Of a DNA stretch of 64,000 nucleotides, positions 16,127-23,947 are shown one piece after another. Positions within the stretch are counted from its first letter, which is position 1, and each line of letters opens with the position of its first letter. Both the position numbers and the translations under genes were made by a program. The notes beneath the pieces are model-generated. The model was given only the letters and a program-made list of their open reading frames with translations. It was not told the DNA's origin and made no database searches. Source of the DNA: Actinomadura sp. NBRC 104412 (GTDB taxonomy: Bacteria > Actinomycetota > Actinomycetes > Streptosporangiales > Streptosporangiaceae); contig NZ_BSTM01000015.1 of NCBI RefSeq assembly GCF_030269515.1, positions 91,970 to 155,969 on the forward strand, read 5' to 3'.

Positions 16127-17542
16127 ATGAACGGTGTCGACGGTTCGGCAGGCGAAGCCCGCGGGCGGCTCGCCAGGCTCGCTCTACGCGGAACCCGCGG
16201 GCGGCACGGCGAGCGGCACGGCGAGCGGCACGGTCGGCACGGAGACCGCGGTCCCGCGGACTCCGGGCCGGGCAGGCCGGCGGCGGGCTTCGGCACCGCC
16301 CTCGCGCTCGCGATGGGCGTCGGACCGCTCGCGACGTACGGGATCAGCGCGACCGGCCCCCTGGTGACGGAGAGCCTGGACCTCAGCCGCACCGAGCTCG
16401 GCTCGATCGCGACGGTCACGTTCATCGCGGCGGCGCTGGCCTCCGCGCTGATCGGCCGGGCCGCCGACGTCTTCAGCGGACGGGCCGTCATGGCGATCCT
16501 GTTCGCCGGCGCCGGGGCCGCGCTGCTGACGGTCGCCGCCGCGCCGTCGTACGCGTGGCTGCTGGTCGCGGTCACGGCCTCCGGTGTCTTCCAGGCGTTG
16601 TCCAACCCCGTGACCAACCAGCTGATCTCGGCGAACGTCCCCGCCGGGAAGCGTGGCGTGCTGATGGGCGTCAAGCAGTCGGGCGTGCAGATGAGCCAGT
16701 TCGGGGCCGGGCTCGCGCTCCCGAGCATCGCCCTGGCCCTCGGCTGGCGAGGCGCGGCCGCCGTCTCCTCGGTGGTGGCGGTCGCCGGCCTGGTCCTGGT
16801 CCGCACCTCGGTGCCGGCGGCCGTGCAGACGCCACGCCCGCCGGGGCGCCGCCGCGCGGGCCGCCGGCTGCCGTCCGCCGTGTGGTGGCTGTGCGCCTAC
16901 GGGTTCCTCACCGGCGCCGCGCTTCAGGCGACGAACGTCTATCTGCCCCTGTTCGGCTATGAACGGCTGGAGATGAGCGTGACCGCGTCGGGGCTGTCCG
17001 CCGCGGTCGTGGGCGGGGTCGGGCTCGCCGCACGCATCTTCTGGGGACGTGTCGCCGACCGGACCCGACGGCCGCATTCCCTGCTCGCGCTGCTCGCGGC
17101 GGTGTCGGCGGGCGCGGCGCTGCTCCTCATGGCCGCCGCCCTGGCCGGGACCGCCTGGACGATGTGGCTCGCCGCCGTGCTGTTCGGCGCCTCCGGCATC
17201 GCGACCAACGTGGTGGTGATGCTCGCGGTGGTCCAGGTCAGCGAGCTGAGCGTCGTCGGGGCCGCGTCGGGCATGCTCGCGTTCGGCCAGTACCTCGGCT
17301 TCGCCCTCGGCCCCGTCTCCCTCGGCGCCGCCGTGGACGGGCTCGGCACCTACACCTCCGGTTGGGCGTCGGTGGCGGCGGTCTACGCGGCGGCGGCCGC
17401 TCTCGCGCTGCTGTGGCGCGGGCGGGACGGTCCCTCCCCGGACGCCGCCCACGCATCGACCCCCACGATCCCCCAGGCGCCGCGCTCGGGGCCGGACAGG
17501 CACGGACCCGGGCCCCGCGAGCAGGAAGGACGAGCATGCTGA
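16127..17542 (+). CDS. MFS transporter
   Basis: Membrane transporter of the major facilitator superfamily, 471 residues with about 12 hydrophobic segments from residue 56 on. MFS features include AADVFSGRAVMA (loop 2-3) and the repeat-half equivalent FWGRVADRTRRP. The first 50 residues are polar and hold a tandem RHGE repeat encoded by repeats of GAGCGGCACGGC (about 16201-16245). First gene of the operon; the last seven bases overlap the Rieske gene. It probably imports or exports the substrate or product of the oxygenase. The start (ATG 16127 or a later codon) is not certain. Confidence 0.85.
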   Translation: MNGVDGSAGEARGRLARLALRGTRGRHGERHGERHGRHGDRGPADSGPGRPAAGFGTALALAMGVGPLATYGISATGPLVTESLDLSRTELGSIATVTFIAAALASALIGRAADVFSGRAVMAILFAGAGAALLTVAAAPSYAWLLVAVTASGVFQALSNPVTNQLISANVPAGKRGVLMGVKQSGVQMSQFGAGLALPSIALALGWRGAAAVSSVVAVAGLVLVRTSVPAAVQTPRPPGRRRAGRRLPSAVWWLCAYGFLTGAALQATNVYLPLFGYERLEMSVTASGLSAAVVGGVGLAARIFWGRVADRTRRPHSLLALLAAVSAGAALLLMAAALAGTAWTMWLAAVLFGASGIATNVVVMLAVVQVSELSVVGAASGMLAFGQYLGFALGPVSLGAAVDGLGTYTSGWASVAAVYAAAAALALLWRGRDGPSPDAAHASTPTIPQAPRSGPDRHGPGPREQEGRAC

Positions 17543-18822
17543 CGAGGGAAAAGAACGAACTGCTGGTCAGGACCGGACCCGGCACCCCCATGGGCGAGTT
17601 GTTCCGCCGCTACTGGATCCCGGCGCTGCTGTCCGAGGAGATCCCCGAGCCCGACTGCCCGCCCGTCCGGGTGAAGCTGCTGGGCGAGGAACTGATCGCC
17701 TTCCGCGACACCGAAGGCCGGATCGGGCTGCTGGACGAGTTCTGCGCCCACCGCACGGCGTCGCTGTTCTTCGCGCGCAACGAGGAGTGCGGGCTGCGCT
17801 GCTCGTACCACGGCTGGAAGTTCGACGTGGACGGCAACTGCGTCGACATGCCCTCCGAGCCCGAGACCTCCACGTTCAAGAACCGGGTCAGGCTGAAGGC
17901 GTACCCGTGCGTGGAACTCGCCGGGATCATCTGGACCTACATGGGCCCGCCCGAGCGGCGCCCGGCGCTCCCCGAACTCGAATGGGTCACCCTCGACGCC
18001 GACCGGCGGTTCGTCTCCAAGCGCTGGCAGGAGTCGAACTACCTCCAGGCCATGGAGGGCGGGATCGACTCCAGCCACGTCTCGTTCGCGCACCGCTACA
18101 ACATCGACGACGACCCCATGCACGCCGGCACCGAGGGGCTGAAGTACCTCAAGGCGGACACCCGGCCGAAGTTCGAGGTGGCCGAGTCGGACGGCGGGCT
18201 GGTCATCGGGGCCCGGCGGACCGCCGGCGACCGGTCCTACTACTGGCGGATCACCCAGTGGATCATGCCCTGGTACACGATCATCCCCCCGTTCGGCACG
18301 CACAACCCGATGGGCGGCCACGCCTGGGTCCCCATCGACGACGAGAACTGCTGGGCGTGGAGCATCAATTACCACCCGACCCGCGCGCTGACCGAGCCGG
18401 AACTGGCGTCCATGCGAGCCGGTGAGGGCATCCACGTCAAGTACATCCCCGGCACCTACCGGCCGCTGGCCAACAAGACCAACGACTACCTCATCGACCG
18501 GACGGCGCAGAGGGAACGCCGCTCCTTCAGCGGGGTCGAGGGCATCTCCGCACAGGACTTCTCGCTCCAGGAGTCCATGGGCGCCATCGTCGACCGCTCC
18601 AAGGAACGGCTCGGCACCAGTGACGCCGCCATCATCCTCGCCCGCCGCCGCCTGCTGGACGCCCTCAAGCTCCTGGACGAGGAGGGCCCGCTGCCGGGCG
18701 CCGCGCCGGAGCACCAGCGGGTGCGTTCCGCCTCCCTCGTGCTGCCCGACTCCGTCCCGTTCCAGGAGGGCGCGCGTGACGCCCTCATCGCGGTGCCCGG
18801 ACGGGAATTCGTCTCCATCTGA
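17536..18822 (+). CDS. Rieske non-heme iron oxygenase, large subunit
   Basis: Predicted aromatic-ring oxygenase of the phthalate 4,5-dioxygenase/vanillate demethylase (phthalate-family) type, 428 residues. The Rieske centre is seen as CAHR and CSYHGWK (C-x-H ... C-x2-H) at about residues 75-97. The catalytic iron site follows: GGIDSSHVSFAHR supplies the two His. AGGAAGGA precedes ATG 17536. No ferredoxin or reductase gene is in the operon, so electrons must come from an unlinked partner. Substrate unknown, probably an aromatic acid or ether. Confidence 0.9.
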   Translation: MLTREKNELLVRTGPGTPMGELFRRYWIPALLSEEIPEPDCPPVRVKLLGEELIAFRDTEGRIGLLDEFCAHRTASLFFARNEECGLRCSYHGWKFDVDGNCVDMPSEPETSTFKNRVRLKAYPCVELAGIIWTYMGPPERRPALPELEWVTLDADRRFVSKRWQESNYLQAMEGGIDSSHVSFAHRYNIDDDPMHAGTEGLKYLKADTRPKFEVAESDGGLVIGARRTAGDRSYYWRITQWIMPWYTIIPPFGTHNPMGGHAWVPIDDENCWAWSINYHPTRALTEPELASMRAGEGIHVKYIPGTYRPLANKTNDYLIDRTAQRERRSFSGVEGISAQDFSLQESMGAIVDRSKERLGTSDAAIILARRRLLDALKLLDEEGPLPGAAPEHQRVRSASLVLPDSVPFQEGARDALIAVPGREFVSI

Positions 18823-18865
18823 CGTCGGCGGGCCTGGCAGGCCCCGAAAGGAAGGAACGACCGAC

Positions 18866-19936
18866 ATGAAGCCGATCACCAGGGCGTCCGGTGCCGGGAT
18901 GGCGGCGCTGGTCGCGTCCGCGCTGCTCGCCGGTTGCGGCGGCTCGTCCTCCGAGGCGGGAGAGTCGTGCTCCGGCCAGAAGGTCACCGTCGGCATCACG
19001 AACAGCGCCAGTGACGCCCCGCTGTACGTCGCGGACAAGCGGGGCCACTTCAAGGAGCAGGGCCTGACGGTCACGTTCCAGCCGTTCGACTCCGCCGCCA
19101 AGATGATCGCCCCGCTCGGCTCCGGCCAGCTCGACGTCGGCGCGGGCGCCCCCTCCGCCGGCTTCTACAACGCCGTCTCCCGCGGGCTGCCGTTGCGCAT
19201 CGTCGCCGACAAGGGCTCGATGCCCAAGGGGTACGGCTACATGCCGGTGATGGTCCGCAAGGACCTGTACGACTCCGGCAAGGTCAAGAAGGCCGCCGAC
19301 CTGAGGAGACTGAAGGTCGCCGAACCCGCGCAGGCGACCGCCACCTCCTCCACCCTCGCCGCCTACCTCCAGACCGGAGGGCTGAAGTACAACGACGTCA
19401 AGCACGAGTACATCGGCTTCGCCCAGCACGTCACCGCGTTCCAGAACGGGGCGATCGACGCGAGCCTCACCACCGAGCCGTCCGCCACCGTCGCCGAGCA
19501 GGCGGGCGTCGCGGTGCGGATCGCCTCGCCCCCCGACTTCTACGACAAGCAGCAGCTCGCCGTCCTGCTCTACAGCGGGAAGTTCGCCGAGCAGAAGAAC
19601 CTCGGCACCTGCTTCATGACCGCCTACCTCAAGGGCGCGCGGGACTATATGGCCGCCTTCGACGGGGGCAAGCTGGTCAAGGGCGCCAAGGGCGACGAGA
19701 TCGTCAAGATCGTGACGGCCGCGACCGGTCTCAAGGCGTCGGTCTACACCGCCGCCGTCCCCAACTACGTCGACCCGGACGGGAAGGTCAACGTCACGGG
19801 CCTCAAGCGCGACCACGACTTCTTCAAGCAGCAGGGGCTGCTGCAGGGCGATGTCGACGTCGACGAGATGGTCGACTCCTCCTTCGCCGAAGCCGCCGTG
19901 GCCAAGCTCGGCAACGCCGGGTCGGCGGGCTCCTGA
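18866..19936 (+). CDS. NitT/TauT-type ABC substrate-binding lipoprotein
   Basis: Extracytoplasmic binding protein of 356 residues, SsuA/ThiY/NMT1-like. Signal peptide with lipobox LLAGC at residue about 22. The body has VTVGITNSASDAPLYVADKR and GHFKEQGLTVTFQPFDSAAK, typical of sulfonate- or aromatic-acid binding members. GGAAGGA precedes ATG 18866. It should deliver ligand to the permease and ATPase that follow. Co-location with a Rieske oxygenase suggests an aromatic acid or sulfonate ligand (inference). Confidence 0.88.
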   Translation: MKPITRASGAGMAALVASALLAGCGGSSSEAGESCSGQKVTVGITNSASDAPLYVADKRGHFKEQGLTVTFQPFDSAAKMIAPLGSGQLDVGAGAPSAGFYNAVSRGLPLRIVADKGSMPKGYGYMPVMVRKDLYDSGKVKKAADLRRLKVAEPAQATATSSTLAAYLQTGGLKYNDVKHEYIGFAQHVTAFQNGAIDASLTTEPSATVAEQAGVAVRIASPPDFYDKQQLAVLLYSGKFAEQKNLGTCFMTAYLKGARDYMAAFDGGKLVKGAKGDEIVKIVTAATGLKASVYTAAVPNYVDPDGKVNVTGLKRDHDFFKQQGLLQGDVDVDEMVDSSFAEAAVAKLGNAGSAGS

Positions 19937-19964
19937 ACCGGCCGCAGCCGAGAGGAGAATGCGC

Positions 19965-20822
19965 ATGTCCGCCACTGACACCGCCGACGGCAAGGTCGGC
20001 ACCGGGACCGGCGCGGCCACGCGGCGGCGGTCCCCCGCCGTACCGGAGAGGCGCCGCCTGTTCGGACGGCGCGGCCGGGACACGGCGCTCACCGCCGGCA
20101 GCCCCATCGCGCTGCTGCTGGTCTGGGAGGCGCTGGTACGGACCGGAGCGCTGGACGCGCGGTTCTTCCCCGAGCCCAGCGCCATCATCGGTCAGATGTG
20201 GACGATGATGGGCAACGGCGAGCTGTGGGAGCACATAGGCGCGAGCATGCAGCGCCTGCTCCTGGGGTTCTGGCTCGGTCTCGTCCCCGGGCTGGTGCTG
20301 GGCGTCGTCATGGGCCTGAGCCGCCCGCTCCGCGCGGCGATCGGCCCGCTCGTCTCCGGCACCTACCCCATCCCCAAGAGCGCCCTGCTGCCCCTCATCC
20401 TGCTCATCTTCGGGCTGGGCGAGATGTCGAAGATCGTCATGGTGGCGATCGGCGTCTTCTACCCCGTGGTGCTGAACACGATGGCGGGCGTCATGCAGAT
20501 CCAGCCGATCTACTACGACGTCGCCAAGAACTTCGGCGCCCGCAGATGGCAGGTGTTCCGGACCGTGGCCCTGCCCGGCGCGATGCCCAGCATCATGACC
20601 GGCATCGAGCTCGGCACCGGCCTCGGGCTGATCCTGATCGCCATCGCCGAGATGGTCGGGGCCAAGACCGGCCTCGGCTACATGATCTGGAACGCCTGGG
20701 AGCTGTACTCCGTGGAGACCATGTACGTCGGTCTCCTCGTCATCGCCGTGATCGGCTACCTGCTGTCCCTGCTGATCTCCGGAATCTCCCGTCTCGTCAT
20801 GCCGTGGAGGGCGGACCGATGA
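19965..20822 (+). CDS. NitT/TauT-type ABC permease
   Basis: Membrane component of the importer, 285 residues with about six helices. The EAA-type loop for contact with the ATPase is at YDVAKNFGARRWQVFRTVAL, near residue 190. A polar, proline- and arginine-rich 35-residue N-terminus precedes the first helix. ATG 19965 is preferred over 19959 because AGAGGAG then has a 7-base spacing. The stop overlaps the ATPase start (ATGA). Confidence 0.9.
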   Translation: MSATDTADGKVGTGTGAATRRRSPAVPERRRLFGRRGRDTALTAGSPIALLLVWEALVRTGALDARFFPEPSAIIGQMWTMMGNGELWEHIGASMQRLLLGFWLGLVPGLVLGVVMGLSRPLRAAIGPLVSGTYPIPKSALLPLILLIFGLGEMSKIVMVAIGVFYPVVLNTMAGVMQIQPIYYDVAKNFGARRWQVFRTVALPGAMPSIMTGIELGTGLGLILIAIAEMVGAKTGLGYMIWNAWELYSVETMYVGLLVIAVIGYLLSLLISGISRLVMPWRADR

Positions 20823-21694
20823 GCGCCGACCCGCAGACCATCGACACCGACACCGGCACGGCCGACGTCAAGATCGCGCTTCGCGGGGTGACCAAGCGGT
20901 TCGGCGCCTCCGGCCGTGGCGTCACCGCACTGGACGGCCTGACCCTCGACATCCCCCGCGGCCAGTTCTTCATGATCGTCGGGCCGAGCGGCTGCGGGAA
21001 GACCACGCTGCTGCGGATCCTGGCCAATCTGGAGCGGCCCACCGGCGGCGAGGTCGACGTCCGCAGGACGGCCGAGGACCGGCCGGAGAACTCCATGGTG
21101 TTCCAGGGCGACTCGATCTTCCCCTGGATGACCGTGTGGGCGAACACCGCCTACGGGCTGCGCATGCGGGGCGTGCCGGCGAGCGAGATCCGCGACATCG
21201 TCGGCCACTACCTGGACAAGACCGGGCTCACCGCCTTCCGCGACGCCTACCCGCACGAGCTGTCCGGCGGCATGCGGCAGCGCGTGTCCATCGCCAGGGC
21301 GTTCGCGAACGACCCCGACGTGCTGCTCATGGACGAGCCGTTCTCCGCGCTGGACGAGCAGAACAGGACCCTGTTGCAGGGGGAGCTGCTGCGGATCTGG
21401 GACGAGACCCGCAAGACCGTCGTGTTCATCACCCACTCCGTCGACGAGGCGGTGACGCTCGGCGACCGGATCATGGTGATGACGGCGCGTCCCGGACGGG
21501 CCAAGTCCTTTGTGGACGTCCCGTTCGAGCGGCCGCGCGACGTGCTCGAACTGCGGCACCGGCCGGAGTACGGGGAGATCGTCTACGACATCTGGCAGCA
21601 CCTGCGCGACGAGGTCGATCGCAGCCAGCGGGCGCAGAGCACCCCGCCGCCGCGAAGCCTGGTGCAGCGGCTGGCCCGGCGCGGCGGGAGGTGA
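20819..21694 (+). CDS. NitT/TauT-type ABC ATPase
   Basis: ATP-hydrolysing subunit, 291 residues. Walker A GPSGCGKTTLLRIL (near residue 60), Q-loop VFQGDSIFPWMTV, signature LSGGMRQRVSIARAFA, Walker B VLLMDEPFSALDEQ and switch His in VFITHSVDEAV are all present. It overlaps the permease by four bases and the dehydrogenase region directly follows, so the three importer genes are one translational unit. Confidence 0.92.
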   Translation: MSADPQTIDTDTGTADVKIALRGVTKRFGASGRGVTALDGLTLDIPRGQFFMIVGPSGCGKTTLLRILANLERPTGGEVDVRRTAEDRPENSMVFQGDSIFPWMTVWANTAYGLRMRGVPASEIRDIVGHYLDKTGLTAFRDAYPHELSGGMRQRVSIARAFANDPDVLLMDEPFSALDEQNRTLLQGELLRIWDETRKTVVFITHSVDEAVTLGDRIMVMTARPGRAKSFVDVPFERPRDVLELRHRPEYGEIVYDIWQHLRDEVDRSQRAQSTPPPRSLVQRLARRGGR

Positions 21695-21696
21695 AC

Positions 21697-22848
21697 GTGG
21701 CGACCGGTCCGGCCGACACCGCGCGTGCCGCCGATACCGCGTTGTCCGCCGACCAAGCCCTGGCGAGCGTCGCCTTGGGCCACGGCCGCTCGGAGATGCG
21801 CACGTTCCCCCTGCGCGACCACCCGCCGGACGCGGGCTGGCTGCGGGTGGAGGCCAGCGGTGTCTGCGGCACCGATGTCGGCCTGTTCGCGGGCGCGCTC
21901 GATGGGCCCCGCATCCTGGGGCACCACGTGCTCGGTCAGATCGCGTCGCTCGGCGACGTGGCGGCGGCCCGCTGGGGCCTGCGTCCGTCCGACTGGGTGG
22001 TTCTGGAGGAGTACCTACCGTGCGGCGAGTGCCAGATGTGCCGCACGGACCGGTACCGGCTCTGCGCCGACACCGACCTGTGGAAAGGCGGACGCAGGAT
22101 CGGCCTCGTCGACGCCGCCGAGGAGCCGGGCCTGTGGGGCGGCAACGCCCAGTACCTCTACCTGCCGCCGAACGCCGTACTGCACCCGGTGCCCGAAGGG
22201 CTCGCGCCAAGCCTGGCGGTGTGGGCGCTGCCCCTGGCGAACGCACTCGACTGGGTGCTCGGCGCCGGACGGCTGGGCGAGGGCGAGACGATCGTGATCC
22301 TCGGCCCCGGCTACCACGGGATCGCCGCGGCGGCGGTCGCGCGTGACGCCGGCGCCGAGCACGTCGTCGTGTGCGGCCTGCCCCGTGACCGGGCGCGGTT
22401 GAGGCTCGCCGAGTCCCTTGGCGCCACCACGCTCGAGCCGGCGGGAGACGACCTCGCCGGCGCCGTCGCCGATCTCACCGGCCGGTCCGGCGCCGACGTC
22501 GTCCTGGATCTCGTGGCGGCCGGCCCGGAGACGCTGGGCGACGGGGTCGGGCTGCTCGGGCAGGGCGGCCGCCTGGTGCTCGCCAGTCCGAAGTCTCCCG
22601 CCCTGGCGGGCGTGGACACCGCCGCCCTGATCCGCCTCACCGCCGGGGTCGTGGGAGTGCGCGGCCGTAGCCCTCAACGGGTACGGGAGAGCCTCGCGTT
22701 GCTGCGACGTGGCGGGCTGGGACTGGAGCGGGTGCCCACCGAGGAGGTGCCGCTGGCGGAGGTCGGCTCGATGCTGCAACGCCTTGCCGCGGGCGAGGGG
22801 CCGGACACGCCCCACGTCGTGGTGCGCCCGTGGCCGGCCGATCGGTGA
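21697..22848 (+). CDS. Zinc-dependent alcohol dehydrogenase (MDR family)
   Basis: Predicted NAD(P)-dependent dehydrogenase of 383 residues. It has both zinc sites: catalytic (SGVCGTDVGLF, LGHHVLGQ) and structural, with four Cys in LPCGECQMCRTDRYRLC. Rossmann motif VILGPGYHGIAAAAVARDAG is near residue 200. GTG 21697 fits the GGGAGG five bases upstream; GTG 21691, overlapping the ATPase stop, is an alternative. It probably oxidises an alcohol or diol produced in the pathway started by the Rieske oxygenase. Confidence 0.88.
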   Translation: MATGPADTARAADTALSADQALASVALGHGRSEMRTFPLRDHPPDAGWLRVEASGVCGTDVGLFAGALDGPRILGHHVLGQIASLGDVAAARWGLRPSDWVVLEEYLPCGECQMCRTDRYRLCADTDLWKGGRRIGLVDAAEEPGLWGGNAQYLYLPPNAVLHPVPEGLAPSLAVWALPLANALDWVLGAGRLGEGETIVILGPGYHGIAAAAVARDAGAEHVVVCGLPRDRARLRLAESLGATTLEPAGDDLAGAVADLTGRSGADVVLDLVAAGPETLGDGVGLLGQGGRLVLASPKSPALAGVDTAALIRLTAGVVGVRGRSPQRVRESLALLRRGGLGLERVPTEEVPLAEVGSMLQRLAAGEGPDTPHVVVRPWPADR

Positions 22849-22888
22849 GCGCCACATCGAGCGTCACAGAGGAAACGGAGGATCGGTG

Positions 22889-23425
22889 ATGGACCCGGCG
22901 AGGCGCGTCTACGAGGCCCGCGTCCTGATCATCCCGCACGGGCCATCGGCGCTCGCGGCCGAGGCGGAGATGCGGGAGCTCGGGCTCGACGGCGTCATGT
23001 CCCTCCACCCGGGAGACGATGCCCACGGCTCCGCCGGCCTGCGGGTCCGGCCGCTGTCGAACGACGGCTGGGCACGACCCGCGCCGGTGGACCGCGTGGG
23101 CGACGCCGTCGCGGGAGCCGACATCGTCGTCCTGTTCGCCGCCGACCTCGCCGAGGTCGACACCGCCGCCTGCCACGCCGCCGCCGACGCCGCGCGGGCG
23201 GAGGGCGCCCTGATCGCCGCGCTGATCGTCCGGCCGGACGCCACCGGCGGCACGGCAGCCGACACGACGGGCGGCGCGACGGACGGCACGATGGGCGGCA
23301 CGGCGGCGATGGCGGCCTTGCGCGCCGCCGCCGACATGGTGGTGATCGTGCGCGGGCCGGGGTCGGCTTCGGCGTTCCTCGACGTTCTGCGCGGCGGGCG
23401 GCGGGAGACGGCCACCGTCTCCTGA
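22889..23425 (+). CDS. Protein of unknown function, possible degenerate FtsZ-like domain
   Basis: 178-residue cytoplasmic protein, last gene of the operon, with GGAGG at good distance from ATG 22889. No confident family. Its order of elements follows an FtsZ/tubulin GTPase domain: a beta strand and glycine loop (VLIIPHGPSALAAEAEMREL, then GLDGVMSLHPG), AGADIVVLFAADLAEVD where FtsZ has GADMVF..GGGTGTG, then GALIAALIVRP and LRAAADMVVIV. All glycines of the GTP-binding loops are lost, so GTP binding is unlikely. A Gly/Thr/Ala-rich insert (about residues 118-138) is encoded by short repeats. Resemblance is by eye only. Confidence 0.5.
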   Translation: MDPARRVYEARVLIIPHGPSALAAEAEMRELGLDGVMSLHPGDDAHGSAGLRVRPLSNDGWARPAPVDRVGDAVAGADIVVLFAADLAEVDTAACHAAADAARAEGALIAALIVRPDATGGTAADTTGGATDGTMGGTAAMAALRAAADMVVIVRGPGSASAFLDVLRGGRRETATVS

Positions 23426-23429
23426 CCGC

Positions 23430-23445
23430 CCGGGGGCCGCCCCGG
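23430..23445 (+). terminator. Hairpin after the catabolic operon
   Basis: CCGGGG (23430-23435) and CCCCGG (23440-23445) form a 6-bp GC stem with loop GCCG, five bases after the last stop. There is no T-run, as is common in actinobacteria. Confidence 0.4.
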
Positions 23446-23739
23446 CATCGTGTCCGGATCATGCCCGGTCATGACGAGGGCGATTGCGCGACGCCGTTGG
23501 TCAGCGCCGCTTGGACGATGCGGATGGCCCCCCCGGTGTCGAGGCCGACGGTGATGACGGCGGCGTACCCGGCGGCGGCGCGGGCTGCGCGTTCGCGTCC
23601 CTTCTCGCTGGACGGCGGACACGAGAAGCCGGCTGATCCGCGGGTCTCGATCAGCCCTGCCCCCTCCAGTTCCCGGCCAGGCGGCGGATGGTCGGCGGCC
23701 CTGAGATCGCGGCCTGGGCCTGTTTCAAAGTCGGTCGGA

Positions 23740-23929
23740 GTCCTTCGTTGATGGCGGCGATGTGGACGGTGGCCTGGTGACGGACGTCGAGCTTGGCGTA
23801 CCTGGTGGCGGGTGCCCGGGTGGCGTTCGAGCCGGTTGATGTGGCACTCGATGGCGTGGGGGTCGTCTTCGTCGATGAACGCTCTACCGGAGACCTCGCT
23901 GCTTCGGCGCATGACACGCCACCACTCAT
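23740..23929 (-). mobile_element. Remnant of an IS5-family-like transposase (C-terminal end)
   Basis: The minus strand carries DDPHAIECHINRLERH in one frame and ATRYAKLDVRHQATVHIAA in another, which together match the conserved C-terminus of IS5-type DDE transposases (ExxxxRLK..RxxATRYDKxxxxYxAxxxxAA). A frameshift separates the parts, and the N-terminal catalytic region is missing. No terminal repeats were found. The remainder of the gene-less stretch 23446-23947 also contains LIETRG and SEKGRERAARAAAGYAAV (about 23510-23650, minus), which vaguely resemble a decayed MarR-type regulator; I would not call that a gene. Confidence 0.55.
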
Positions 23930-23947
23930 CTCACGTCGAAACAGGAC

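Noticed and set aside
16195..16250. Short tandem repeat that might look like a CRISPR fragment
   Set aside because: Repeats are 12 bases, directly abutting, without spacers, and inside a coding frame (RHGE units).
23469..23912. 147-residue minus-strand frame as an intact gene
   Set aside because: It mixes a transposase-like block with unrelated sequence after a frame change and has no family of its own, so I treat it as debris.
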